64,000 nucleotides of DNA from Salminus brasiliensis (lineage: Eukaryota > Chordata > Actinopteri > Characiformes > Bryconidae), in the NCBI RefSeq assembly GCF_030463535.1, contig NC_132901.1, positions 5,216,640-5,280,639 of the forward strand, in the 5' to 3' direction. Under the pieces are notes generated by a model, which was not told the DNA's origin, ran no database searches, and saw only the letters and a program-made list of their open reading frames with translations. Of this stretch, positions 12,580 to 26,709 are shown piece by piece (the first letter of the stretch is position 1; each line of letters starts with the position of its first letter). The translations under genes and the position numbers were made by a program.

Positions 12580-15500
12580 GCTGTCTTGGGCTTGGGACAT
12601 GTAAATCTGTGCCCCCCATCTGCAGACAGAGATTAAGCCATTAAAAGCTCTTTGTGTTTCTGAGGGGAGCAGTACACACAAGTATAAAAGGGATGGGCAG
12701 TACGTCTATATGTTGCACTGCATTATGTCAAGACATTCAGGATCTCCGCGTAGACGTTGTAGTAGTGTTGTCTGTACTATTAAACCACTGAGCGGCTGCA
12801 TGTATAATTTAAAAGCCAGATTTAGAGCAATTAGGACGAGTCAGTAAACAACAGCCAGTTTACAGCATCAACTGCATAGGAACAAGCAGCTGATTGGATG
12901 TCTGCCCATGTTGGATGTTCAGTGGCCCGGATTCCGTAATACAGGGCCTTCGTTTTGCTCTCGGAACAGTCTCAAAACTTCATGGCATCGATTCCATCTT
13001 ATTGTGTCGCACAGTTCCTGCCGATTTTCCCGGAGCACTTTCTCACACCCATTTTCAGCTACGTTTACTTCTGTTCGCTGCCCCAGTAACACCACCTCAC
13101 CCCCCCGAGCCTGAGTCAGGTCTAAAAAAGCAGAAGTTCTATTTAGAACACTATTTATAATGCACACATGAGTTCAGTTGCTCCGAAAGTGCTGCATGGA
13201 TCAGAAAAGGGAGCGAATCAGCCGCGTCCAGTCATCCTCAAAGCCCTGAGCTTTCACTTTGACTTTCGCTCGCTTCAGCCCACCATCAGCAGCTCAGCTC
13301 CAGCCGCTCTTAGTGCGGTCGGTCAGTGTCTGTTGATGAGCTCCAAGACGAAAACTGTTCAACTGCAAAACACACATAACACTGACGGCATAGAAATATA
13401 AAAGGGTGCAGTACACTTCCAATTATTGATTAAACTAGCAATTAAAGCCATTACGCAGAAAAAATCTCTTCCTGAAAAAGCCTTAACTGAACGAACGGGT
13501 CTGTCTTCCTGCAGTAAACCCAAACACGTGCTCCTGCAAGCAAGGTCGCAAGGCCACTGATCGAGTAAAATGAGGGGAAGTGAAGTTTGGAGGATGATTT
13601 TAGAAAATGGAAGAGGGTTATTGCCCATTTTCAGCTGCGTTTACTTCTGTTCGCTGCCACAGTACCACCGCCTCACTCCCGAGCCTGAGTCAGGTCAGGC
13701 CTTGACAGTATTGCATGAATAATATAACTTAATACATTGTTGCTGCCAAGCAAAAACCTTGTCTTTAACGGTCCAAATTTACTAAAAGGAGACGTTCATA
13801 TCGGTCCGTTCTTCATGAAACCCTGACCCGATGTAAGGAACAACTGAGAGCTAATGGTCTAGGGGTGCCCTGGGGTCATTACATGAAGCTAGAGAAACAG
13901 AGAGCTTGTTGATGTTGCTGATTTAGGCACATGGTCAGAGTAGACTTGCACCAAAATGACACCCAAAACTTTCAGGGTTATGAAGTCCCACGGTTCAAAT
14001 ACGATGATGTAGTATAAGGCTAAAAAGTCCCACATTTTGACTAAGGAAGATATTCAAGGTTAAGAAGTCCCTCAGTTTGAGTAAGGAAGATGTACAAGGC
14101 TGTGAAGTCCCTCGTTTAGAGTTAGGGAGATACACAAGGTTAAGGAGTCCCACAGTTTGAGTAGAGAAGGCTGTGAAGACCCAAGGTTTGAATAAGATGA
14201 TGTAGCTCAAGGCTATGAAGTCCCACAGTTTGAGAAGTAAAGATGATCTGAAAGGCTATTAGGACGACGTACAAGGCTATGAAGTCCCACAGTTTGAGAA
14301 GTAAAGATGATCTGAAAGGCTATTAGGACGACGTACAAGGCTATGAAGTCCCACAGTTTGAGAAGTAAAGATGATCTGAAAGGCTATTAGGACGACGTAC
14401 AAGGCTATGAAGTCCCTTGTTTGTCTGGAAAGCACCTGTGAAATCACACAGTTTGTGAGTAAAGATGATCTAAAAGGCTGTAAGGAAGATTATGAAGTCC
14501 CACAGTTTGAGGAAGGAAGATGAAAAAGGCTGTGAGGACCCAGGGTTTGAATAATAAGAAGATTATGTAGCACAAGGCTATGAAGTCCCACAGTTTGAGG
14601 AGTGAAATGTCATACAAGGCTATGAAGTCCCTTGTTTTTCTGGAGAACTACTGTGAGGTCTCACAGTTTTTGAGTTCGGGAAGATAAACAAGGCTATAAA
14701 GACCCTCGTTTTTGAGTTTGGGAAGATAAACAAGGCTACGAAGTCTCATAGTTTGAGTAGGTAAGAAGTACAAGGCTCTGATAACCCACTTTTTGACTAA
14801 GGAAGCTGTACAAGGTTATGAAGTCTACCACAGATGTACTAATTTGGCCATGCTTTAACCAAGTATTACACGCTTAGGAAGACTACATCACATGTGCTAG
14901 CTTCATGGCTAGCTTGAAACAAACCTGGAGAGTCACAAGCTAGTGTGAAAGTGCTCTCCAGATTTGGCGTAACCGATCCCGTCCAGCGTTCTTCAGGTCA
15001 GACATTTCACACCTTGTTTGGCAGATGTTGCTTTTGGAGAGATGTCCAGGGGTTGTAACATGTAGAATTACAATGGTCAATACCCAATATTCCTTTACCA
15101 AAAAAAAAAAGGTTAAGCTCAGACTGGAAACCAAGTTCGTGGGTTTCAAAAATATTAATTTATGTCAATAAAAACTTTTGAATTATTGAATTATTTCATT
15201 ATTTGGCGGGTTTCAGTACTGACAAGCTGTTGAAGTTCGGAAATGTTCTACCGAGCTACACTGGAACGAATGGAAATGAGCCAGTAATGGCGCATTTAAA
15301 AAGCATACTCCTGTTTAATAGTTACACTATATAATGTTTTAGCCGTGTCCTGCCCACCCCGTATGCCTACGTAATCACATGCATGCCTCAGACCACATCT
15401 TGTTGTCAAGTGTTCTGAAATAGTCCTGCTTGTGCGCGTCAGACCCAAGAGACCGTCGGAGCAGTCCCCCCCCAGCATTGTAACGTGAATAATACTCACA

Positions 15501-16016
15501 TGCTGGAACTCACTTGGTAATACTCTTGGGTCACATGCAGCGTTCAGACGGAATTGTGAAAGATTAGCGAAGTCCGACCTCAGGGTTGGAATGCATTATG
15601 GACAGTAGGAAGTAAATAAGACGTTCGTGTTTTGTAGTGGGTTCGAGGCTGTGCTGGAATACTCGCAGTGAAACTGTTTACTTCAGTGTTGTGTGTAATA
15701 TTTCTATTTTAGTCCTGATGACATTGGGACCTGCTGGTACATCCTGCTGTCTGGCTCGGTCTTCATAAAGGAGTCCATGTTCCTACCACGGAGCAGGTTT
15801 GTTTTTAAGGACCGTTGCTTTTCCTATTTACTCACTTGTAGTTTGAGGTTTACGGAATCAGTGATCGTCTCTTCCTCTCTTTCAGTTTTGGGAAACGCTC
15901 TGCAGGCAGCCTGCGCCGAGGCTGCGAGTGCATTGTCCTTGAAGCCTCAGAAATGATAGTGGTGAGTGGTGTTTACAACGATGCATAAATACACAGGCTT
16001 GTCTTTCTTGACCATG

Positions 16017-16051
<35 letters not shown>

Positions 16052-18346
16052 GTACACAAAACAAGCTTTCAGAATAACAGATTAAGAAATGGCTTAGTAT
16101 AATAGTCTAATTATATCTGCATTAGTATGAATAGTAATGTATTTAGCTAAAATCCCAGCCCTATTGTGCCATGAGGCTTATCACTCAGTAGCTACAGTGA
16201 CTGTAATGCAAATTTTGTAATGCTGATTTTTCTTGAAGAGCAACACTAATGAAAGTCTGGTAGCTGGACGTGTTCTTTTAAGTGCTGCTCTGCAAGTTAC
16301 AGTGTTTCCCCAGCCTCCGACACAACTGCTCCAGCTGATGTTCTGAGGATATGCACATTAAACTGCCTTTCGCTTGTGTAGATAATCGATTGTTTGCAAA
16401 CCGCCGCCAGACCCTGCTAAAACGGAGAAATCGGCCGCAGTCCTCTTAACAACAGTGTGTTCTCTCGCTTATTCTCAGGTGGACTATGTGGAGGACAGTG
16501 AGGAGTACTTCCAGAGGCAGGCGTCCCACCGGCAGTCCAGGAGAAGATTCCGGAAAATAAACCAGCGCGGCGAGAGGCAGACAATCATCGACACGGTCGA
16601 GCACTATCCAGTCAGCAAGCCTCCTCTGCCGCCAGGCTACCACACGGTCCGTACAGAGGTGCACACACTGATCCTTAAGATTACACACTGCTTCAGTACA
16701 AAGCGAGGCTGGACAATGTATTCACGCTCTGTCCACAAATGTGTTGCTAGGTTGGAGAAGCTTCAGAGGACCTAGGGTCTGTGTCTGTAAAATAGAGTCT
16801 ACGAACACGCCGTTGTGCCTCATTCGGGTTTTTCCCTCACTGTTTCCATTAATGCACTTGCCCTAATACAGTGCATGTGCGGTGCTGTGATCCATTTAGT
16901 GTAAAACTGACCAATGAGCACTCAGAAACTTTTATAAATGTTTATAAAATGTATTCATACCTTCCACTGCTTTTGTGAATGCTTGGGCTCTCGTAAACCC
17001 ATTTCAAGCAGGCATGTTTTTATAAGAAAGTTGAAGAGTTTCTAAAATCTGACCTGGATTTAGGGTCAGAGTATCTCTTCACAAGTGATTATTCGGAACA
17101 TCTTGATATAAAAACAATCACCTTTAAAGGTGAATTTAAGAAGATCTGCAAAAATCGACAACTTCAGAGGGTTAAAGACGGGGGTCACTATGACATATAG
17201 GAGCCCTTTTATGGGTAGTTAAGCAAGAAAAGCATGAGAACCAAAACAACGACTGTTCCAATGTTCCAGTTCAATAAGACACCTAAAACACAACACCTGC
17301 CTCAAAGTAGTACCTTTCATGCTCAAAATGCACTAAATATGGCCTATAATTCATAATCATTGTTGTAAAAGCTTGTCTAACCTAGCAACGTTTGTTATGA
17401 AAGTACACATGTGAGCGAAACATGATCTTCTCTCTTTCCGTCTTACCGTAAACAGACCCAGTTTCTTGGCCCCCAAACCTTTCCCGCTCTTTCTTCCCCT
17501 TTCGAATACAGAAAGTTGAATTTAATGTGTAATTTACTAATTCCTTACAGTCCCAAGTATATGTAATCATGCTTTTACCCCTAACTGGAAGAGTACAGTG
17601 TGTAATAATTGTCCCTTTTATTTTTTTTTTCCTTTTGGCTGCAGGAATGCTCAAAATCCCAGGTAACATTTTCTCACGCCTTCCCGTAATTCTCCTTAAC
17701 AGCTCCTTAACTACTTCCTCTGCCTGCTTAACACTCCCTGTGCTTTGTTCTCCTACCTGTAACCCTTAGAAACAATCACCAGGTGTTGTAATCTGATATG
17801 AGCTACTTCTCGCCATATTCGACAAGAGGTTGGAAATGCTGAGACGGACCTGTTATATGCTCTGTAATTACACAGACACACACACACTGTATGCCCAAAT
17901 GTTTGTGGACACCCCTTTTAATAGAAGCGTATGAGGCCCTTCTGTAAAGGCTAGAAAGGGAAAAAAGCTCCCCAGCATTGGAGCTGTAGAGCTGTGTTGT
18001 CTGGGATGATGGCTGGTGCTCCATCCGGTACTTTTGTCGCTGAATGCAGTCAAATCCTCACAGCAACGCTCCACAATCTAGTAGAAGGCCTTCTCTGGAC
18101 AGGAGAGACTGTTATGAAAGGAGCAGGATAAGCTCTTTTTATTTATTTTTAATATAAATGAAGAAACAGTGAACGAGCAGGTGTCCCAATACTTTTGTCC
18201 GTATGGTGTATGTGCTTTAGTAACGTCAGTGGTTACTTCTAAGGGTTATGAAACTGCTCTAATGATCACAAGAGTGGAAGTTCTGCTCTTTCCTTTGCTG
18301 TTGTAATGTGCTCATATTCTCTCTCTCTCTCTATCTCTCTCTCTCA

Positions 18347-18377
<31 letters not shown>

Positions 18378-18634
18378 TCTCTCTCTCACCTCCCTTGCCT
18401 TTCTTATGCTGCGTTGTTTAAGTGTCTGACCGGTAATGAACTCATTATGATTGACGCTGAGGGTGGGATTTTGCAAGGAGGTTTAAAGCTGTGCGATTGT
18501 CCCGTGAACTGTCCATCATTGCGGGGGTCAGCCCCGGTGACTGGTTTAGTAGGGCAGCAGGTTTCACTCATGGCCGAACCCCTCCCCCAGCTTTCTGCAT
18601 AAACAATACCAGCCTGACCCGTACTAATCTCTCT

Positions 18635-18686
<52 letters not shown>

Positions 18687-21600
18687 AGTGAGAGTGAAAG
18701 GGAGGCGGGGTGGGATGTAAATGGATTCAGCCAGTGTTTCCCCTCTCTCTCTTGTTCTGTGTATACCTCTCTCTCTCTCTCTCTCTCTCTGGTTCCCCTC
18801 CCTGCCTGTGCGCTGTCTGTTGCTGTGGAGATTTTCGCAGGAGTTTGCTAGAAAGCGATGTTGCTGGGTGTGAGTGAGGGAGAGGAAGTAGTTGAGGGAG
18901 CCCAAATGCGGCAGATTTGAGGCAAAGATCTGACAAAGGCGAGGGAGAGAGAAGGAGAGGGAGAGAGAGCGAGAGCGAGAGCACTTCAGTGGAGAGCAGG
19001 AACGGGATCCAGAGGATTAAGCTGCAGAGAAAGTGAGGAGGGGAGACGAGGCGGAATGCCGTGCGCCGCTTTGCGCTGACGGGAACAGGATGGTTGGGCA
19101 CTCTGTGTTTTTGGCAATGAGGCAGTTAGTACTCTCGCACGGCTATGGAGTCAGGGGAGCGGAGATGAGGAGCGTGAGTATGTTTACAGACATGTACTGC
19201 TGGCGGTGTTCACACGTCATGCAACAAGTCTTAGCCTCTGCTAAGCCACATATTATTAGCCTGCTAAGAAAAATGATGGATAGACGATGCTAATTAGGCT
19301 CCCAGTGTAGTGCGCACTGACCAGAATAATACCAGGAAAAGAAGATTTGTAGAAATTCAACCTTTGGTGTCCAAACCTGATTGCCTTGATTTGTATGAAA
19401 TAGGACTTCATACACATACTTTGGAATAACAGAGCAATATAGTGATTATAGTCAAGTCCCATGTGTTTGTACATTGCTAAAACCTATATATAGCCTTTAT
19501 ATATACTGTACTAATATATACTACCTCGTCACTCTCAATCATAAATCTTTAATCTTCATTTCTGCAATTTTGTACTTTTTATATTTGTTCATTATGTCAG
19601 AATCCCACGGTGTCAGCGTGTCATGACGACTGGGTCAATAGAAATGCCCCAAAATGACATTGATAAAACATAAACATAATGACTTCCATTGAAACGTTAC
19701 CAGACAGTGCAGCTCTATAATGCTTACATACGTTATTAGACCATAAACCGACCTATGCACATGCAGATGAGCATTTATAGGCTGCTTACAGATATATAAG
19801 CATTTCTAGTAGACATGATCAATATGATGGAAAGCTCATTGTGTAAAGATAAATGGTATGCTTTTTTAAAAATTATTTTTATTATTATTATTATTATTGT
19901 AGATTTATTTGGCTCTACTAGTGAATTCAGTCAGCCTGTCAAAATATCACAGTTTGCCCACCCTTAATGTCTGTTACTGAAAAGTTTTTGGGCAGTTTAT
20001 TACACTTTTGGAATGAAGGTCGAGTTGAAGCATAAAGTGCCAAGCAGGTTGGATCTATTTGAAGGGAATCTGAGGAGAAACTACTACAGGCTTTGGTGGG
20101 GGGGCAGGATTTTAAGCCTAAAATGTAGTTTGTCCAATAGGAAAAGAGTCGAGTGGGATGGATGGATGGAATATGTGGATGGATCAATGGATAAAGAAAT
20201 CAATGGATGTAGAGTTGGATGGATAGAAAGATGGATTGGTGGAAAGAATGAAAGATGGATGGAGAGATGGGTGGATGGATAGCAGGAGTTAGCCTGAAAT
20301 CAAGCTTGTCTAGTAGGAAAAGAGTTGGATGGATGGATGGATGTAAAGATGGAATGATGACAAACCGTGAGAGTGATGAATTGATTGCTGGGTAGAAAAA
20401 AAGAAGACCAGTGTAGCACATGGGGTGTTATTTTGCCTAATGGCAAAGAGAGGGGCATTGCTACATTCATGTAAACAGTATATGCTTATTTAGTTCTTGA
20501 TCAGCTGGTAGAATTACAGTTAGTAACTGTATTCAAATGTGCTGAAATGTATTGAAAGGGATGGAGCAAAAAGTTTGCGACTTAATGTCACTGCAAGTTC
20601 AAGCTGAGAAGTACTGAGAGTCTGCTCTGTAGCAGCCGAGTCGGAGTTCAGCGATATTAGTGATGATTTGAGTATTAAGTTGTTCATGGGTGCCCATTCT
20701 AATTGCAGTGATGCGCGCTCTCTCCCCGTATGTAGGCCAGTTGAACTAGGCCATGAGTTCATCACCCATCAACAGCCTCTATTATATTAAGCCTCTGGAT
20801 ATACTGTTTACAGTGTGTGCACGCTCACACACGTGTCCACTAGCCGATCCATTTCAAAGCGCTGGGTCGTTACGCGGGAGCGCAGTGCGAGGAATTCATT
20901 CGGTAATGGCCACCTAAGGTCATTAGCGTATCACTTCACATGACAAACGACAAGCTGCCGCTTAATCCGCTGCGAATTTGATTAACGTGTTATCATAGAC
21001 TTGTGCTCGAGGGCGTTTTAATGAGGCCGGCGTGGAGTGTGCGTATGTGTGTGGCGATGCGTGCTTCATGTCTATCTGAAGTCTGATGAAGTGTGATGTT
21101 TACTTCACCTTGAGTTCGCTCGCTCTCAGGATTCGCGCTTGAGAAACTTCTGATTAAGAAGATTAATCCAAGCCAAATTGTGTGGTAATGCATGTTTTAA
21201 CACTCACCCAAATGGATTGATTAATAGACTTGCATGTACTGCACTTGTTTTGTGAAGTGTGTGTGTGTGTGTGTGTGTGTGCCCACAAACACTCTATTCT
21301 CATGCTGCTGGTTGTAATTGTGCTATGAGCGGAAGGGGGGGTTTAGCCAACTTAATCCTTTGAGCCATCATGAACTAGATAGCCAGCGGAGTCACACACA
21401 CACACACACACACATTTGTGTTTGTGTCTGCGTGTAACCATTTGTTTTCTCTTTTAGCTTCCTGCAGATTTCTCTAAGCTCCACCTCTCAGACAGTCTCC
21501 ACCTCCACATGTCCTCCAGCCAGTCCCGATCCAGCATCGCCAGCGACTCCGGGAGCAGTAGCCTATCAGATATTTACCAGGTATGTCCCTGTGTCTCTCT

Positions 21601-24600
21601 ATCTCTCTCTCTCTCTTGTCCTTACAGGCAGCCTTGTTGCACAGTCAGGCCGCACACATCATTACAGCTCCTTTACATGCACATCTGGGACACACACACA
21701 CACACACACAGACTTAAAACTCTCTGAAGAAGACCCCCTCCCCCGTCTTCTATTTGAGCCAGCTGACCATCTGTCATATCAGATCGTGACCCCCAGATAA
21801 CCTCCACCTGTATCCCCCCACCCCACCCCCCTCTCAGGACCTACCTCAAACCTACATATGTACAGATACACACACAAAAGCACACACCCAATTGTTGGGT
21901 TACACAACCCATACCCCTCCTTATCTCTTTACCATACAATCAAACACAAGCTCCACCATCAGACCCACCCAAACAAAGCAACTAAGCCTCACAGACTAAA
22001 CAGCGGTGCATTAACAGCACAGTCTGCTCTACAGTTTCTCTTATCTAGTCAGTGTCAGGCTCTACACTCAGTACTAAAGTAATAAAAGAAAACACTATAC
22101 GTGGGCTGGCTATAGGGGTATAAAGCCCCCCAGCATTGAGCTGTGGAGCAGTGTGTTCTCTGGAATGATGGTGGGTGCTCCATCCACTTTTTTTGGAATA
22201 AGTTGGGGAGCTGGGGATAAATGGGGGGGGGGGGGGGGGGGGTAATCACTAAACATCCTGGCCTCACTAAGGCTCTTGTTGGTGAATGCAATCAAATCCT
22301 CACCCTAATTCTCCAGATCTAGTAGAAAGCATTCCCTGGACAGTAAATATATTTTTTAATATACTTGATTTCAAAAGAAACAATAAAAGAAAAGTTGTCC
22401 CAATACTTTTGTCCAAATGCTGTCTATATAACCTGCAAAAAGTGCTGCTCTTGTTTATTTACAAAGGTTTTAGAAGCTTAAAAAGCTTCAAAGTTATAAG
22501 TAAATAAACCTCGCCCTGTTCTCTCAGGCCACTGAAAGCGAGTGTGGAGATGTGGACCTCAGTGGGCTTCCTGAAACGGCGGTGGACTCGGATGACGACG
22601 AGGACGATGAAGACGTGGGGAGGTCATCGGACCCCCTCATGAGTCGGGACATAGTGAGAGACTGCCTGGAGAAGGACCCCATGGACCGAACAGACGATGA
22701 TATCGGTAAAACTGACAGGGATTATAATAGGGAGCTTAAATTCATGCATGTCGTCGCTGTCCTGCAAACACCTTCTCTCGGTCTCTCCACCTGCAGAGCA
22801 ATTGCTGGAGTTCGTGCAGCAGCTCCCAGCGTTCGCGAGTCTCAGTGTGTCCGTGAGGCGAGAGCTGTGTGCCGTCATGGTGTTTGCCGTGGTGGAGCGG
22901 GCAGGGACCGTCGTTCTCAACCACGGAGAAGAGGTCAGTCGCCAGGTGTTTCGGCTTTCGTCTTGCTGCATCTGCGAATTTCAGCTGCTGCCATAGTGCA
23001 TTTTTAATGAAGCTGCTATAAACGACCACATCAGTGAAACCCTAAAAATGTCAGCCTGTTTAACCGTGTCTCTGTAGTTCCAGAGGTGCCCCAGTCTTGC
23101 ATATTTAACACTAAGCCACTAAATAAGGGTTTGACCAAATGTATTAGAGCTAGAAAACACCAAAATATGCAGGCCACGAGTTCTTTAGTGGGGTATTTCA
23201 CAAAGCTGGATTTCTCAGTTGGTCTAATAAGCCCCTTAAGCCCAAAGGTTCAAGGTTTTCCAGTAGGAACGTTCCTCAGCTCCTCTAAAATTGGGCTGGC
23301 GTGACTTTGGGTTCAGGTTATCTGGAGAAACTGAGAAGGACCTTGTGTTGGTGGTTCTTATCTAGGTTTATGAGACAAGCTGTATGTTTTGAGTGGATTG
23401 ATGTTTAATGCGTGTGTCTGTGTTTGCGATTCAGCTGGACTCGTGGTCAGTCATCCTAAACGGGGCAGTGGAGGTGATGTATCCAGACGGACAGTGCGAG
23501 ACCGTAGGGATGGGTGGCAGTTTCGGGGTCTCTCCCTCCATGGAGAAAGAGCTGATGGTTGGCGTCATGAGGACCAAAGTGGACGACTGTCAGGTGGGCT
23601 TTTTTTTTTTTGTATGACAAGCAAATAAAAAAAATTGGGGAAAAACTGAACTAAAATATAAAATAACTGTCCACAAACTTTTTTTTTTCTATTTATATTT
23701 CGTGTGTAGTTTGTGTGTATAGCACAGCAGGACTACTGCTGCATCCTGAATCAAGTGGAGCAAAATACACAGCGAGTGGAAGAGGAAGGCGAGATTGTCA
23801 TGGTGAAGGAGCACAGAGAACTCGACCGCACGGGAACTCGCAAGGGCCACATCGTCGTTAAGGTGGCTGTTATGGACTTTCCTTTGTTTTTGAGACAGTG
23901 GCCATTTATGGCTGCCCCCTCTGAACTCAACAAGCTGACTTATCAGTGGTAGCTTTCTTGGTCAACTAAGAGATTCAGTTTATTTTGACTGTTATTATCT
24001 TTCATTTTGACATTAGTAATAGAGATCGAAGGATCAGGCGGCTGTGTATCGGCATAGGCTGACTTTCAGACAAAAATGCAATGGGCCGGCAATTTAGCCG
24101 ATCCAGACCTCACGGCAGCAGAACCACATTAAAGCGGATGTTGAAATTCCCTGCTCTGATCTCTACATTTCTCATTAGTAGTGTCTTTTAAACCTCTGTC
24201 TCCCAGGGCACATCAGAGCGATTGATTCAGCATTTAGTGGAAGATCACTCAATAGTGGACCCCACATACATTGAAGACTTCCTGTTGACCTACCGCACCT
24301 TCGTGTCCAGCCCGCTCATTGTGGGCCAGAGACTACTGGACTGGTTTAATGACCCCAGTTTACGCGATAAGGTACGAACGTTTTCTTGCACTCATCATTT
24401 TATTATTATTTTTATTATTCTAACACGCACATTGCATTCACTCTTGCCTCCCCTCTCTCTCTTTCTGTTAGGTGACGCGGGTTGTGTTGCTGTGGGTTAA
24501 CAATCACTTCAGTGACTTTGAAGGACACCCCGACATGACCAACTTCTTGGAGGAGTTCCAGAACTATTTGGAGAGAGATGTACGAGGAAACAAGGAAGAA

Positions 24601-26672
24601 ATACATACAGAGACATTGTCATGACCCTTCCATGCGTACTCACTCTTTCCTCACTCTCTCTCTCTCTCTATCTCTCGGAGCAGAAGATGACTGGTCAGCT
24701 GCGACTGCTGAACATTGCGTGTGCTGCGAAGGCCAAACCTCGAGTGGTATCCATCACGAGGGGGTCTCGGGAGATGCCCCTCCCCTTCACTCTGATCGGT
24801 GGCGCAGAACGAGGGACACGCCTCTTCATCAGCAGTGTGGAAATGGGCAGCAAGGCGGAGGAGGCTGGGCTTAAGCGTGGAGACCAGGTAGGACAGGATT
24901 AGCCCAGTTCGGTAGATGGTGGAGGTGGGCTCTGAACGTAACCCCTCTGTCTTTTAGAGATGCTTTTTTTTTAACTAACTTCTTATCTTTATGTCTAGAT
25001 ATTGGAAGTGAATGGGCAGACATTTGAGAATGTTCAGTTGTCTAAAGCCACTGAGATCCTCAAGAATAACCTGCATCTGTCCATGACTGTCAAAACCAAC
25101 CTACTGGGTGAGCACCCCCCCCCCCACATGATCTGCATTCCTACACAGACACAAACCGGTTGAAATGCTACCGTTCGACTGTTGTCCAGCAGATGCATGC
25201 CGTCAACACATGCCACTGATTTATATGAAGTTTAGATTTGAGTCTTCAAAACAAAGGGTCAGGCAGCCCACAAAAGGAAAAGTCTTGGAGCGGAGGGATC
25301 CAGATATATTAGTCGTCCGACAGCGCAGAATTTGTTTATGCTACATTTGTGCACCATGCCTGAGTAATAAAATCTTAAGTTCCAAGGCATTTCCTTTTCT
25401 GATTGGTCAGACGCTTGTAGATGTTTGCTATGTTCCTCTTCTGACTGTTACAGATCTTCTTGATTGAACACTCTGTCTCTGTACCCCCCCCCCTCTCAGT
25501 CTTTAAGGAGCTGGTGGCCCGAGTAGCAGAGGAGCGGAAGAACGGCGTTCCTCATCTTCCTAAGATTGGCGACGGGAAGAAGAGCTCCCGTTACTCTGTA
25601 CCTGATCTTGGGGTTACTGCTGGGGTCATAGGTCAGGAGAAGGTCAGCAAGAAGGCCAAGGCGCACACGGTGGGCGGCCGCAACAAACTGATGAAGATCC
25701 TGGACAAAACGCGCATCAGCATCCTACCTCAGAAACCATACAGGTACAAATACAAGCTCACATACAAGTCACATGGGCTACCGGTCATTTCTGCCTTGAT
25801 GGTTTAATGTTTGTACGGTAAATTACATTTGGGTCTTCCTTTACTCTGGTAGATGCATTTAGTGTTAGGAGTCTTGAGCAAGAACTTGCTCATGGGTATA
25901 GTGTGGTGTGCTTGTGTAAGTGAGGAATCCAACCCTAGTCTGCCCTGGGAAAGGGGGTGTTATCCACTATCCTATTCTGCCATGGGGAAGACGACGTTGT
26001 TGGCCACTACCTGCCATGGGCACCTCTGTATGCTTGGCCACTATTCTAGTCTGGCATGGGAAAAGTGGTGGTTAGCCACTACCATTGTCTGCTATGGGAA
26101 AGACTGTATTTTTGGCCATAATCTTTGTCTGGCTTAGGGAAGTATTGCAGTATTGTTAGCAGCTAGCCTAGTCTGCCATGGCCAGTGTTGTTGGCCAATA
26201 ACTGCTAAGGGGAAGGCAGCATGGTTTAGCCACTACCCTAGTCTGCCATGGGGAAGGCAGTGTTCTTGACCACTAGTCTAGTCTGCCAAGGGAAAGGTGG
26301 TGGTTAGCCACGACCATAGTCTGCCACCATGGGGAAGGCAGTGTTGTTGGCCACTAGTCTAGTCTGCCAAGGGAAAGGTGGTGGTTAGCCACTACCATAG
26401 TCTGCCATGGGGAATGCGGTGGTGTTGTTGACCACCAGCACAGTCTGCTGTAAGGAAGGCATTGTTGTTGGCCACTAGCTTGGCTAGTCTGCCATGAAGA
26501 AGGCAGTTATGTGCCCCTGTCCTACACCAGCAGCTCTAATCATGTGCAGCTGAGAGCTGCCAATGTATTCATATGTTTTTGTTGTTCATGACACGCATTC
26601 AGCTGACGTTAATTATTAGGATGTGCATGTTCAGGTTTGGGTCGCAGTAAATGTGAGCAACAGGTCTTAACT

Positions 26673-26709
<37 letters not shown>

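Noticed and set aside
12894..13628. Several overlapping open frames of 68-89 residues on both strands
   Set aside because: Overlapping frames on both strands without splice signals, recognisable domains or codon bias. Taken as chance frames within an intron.
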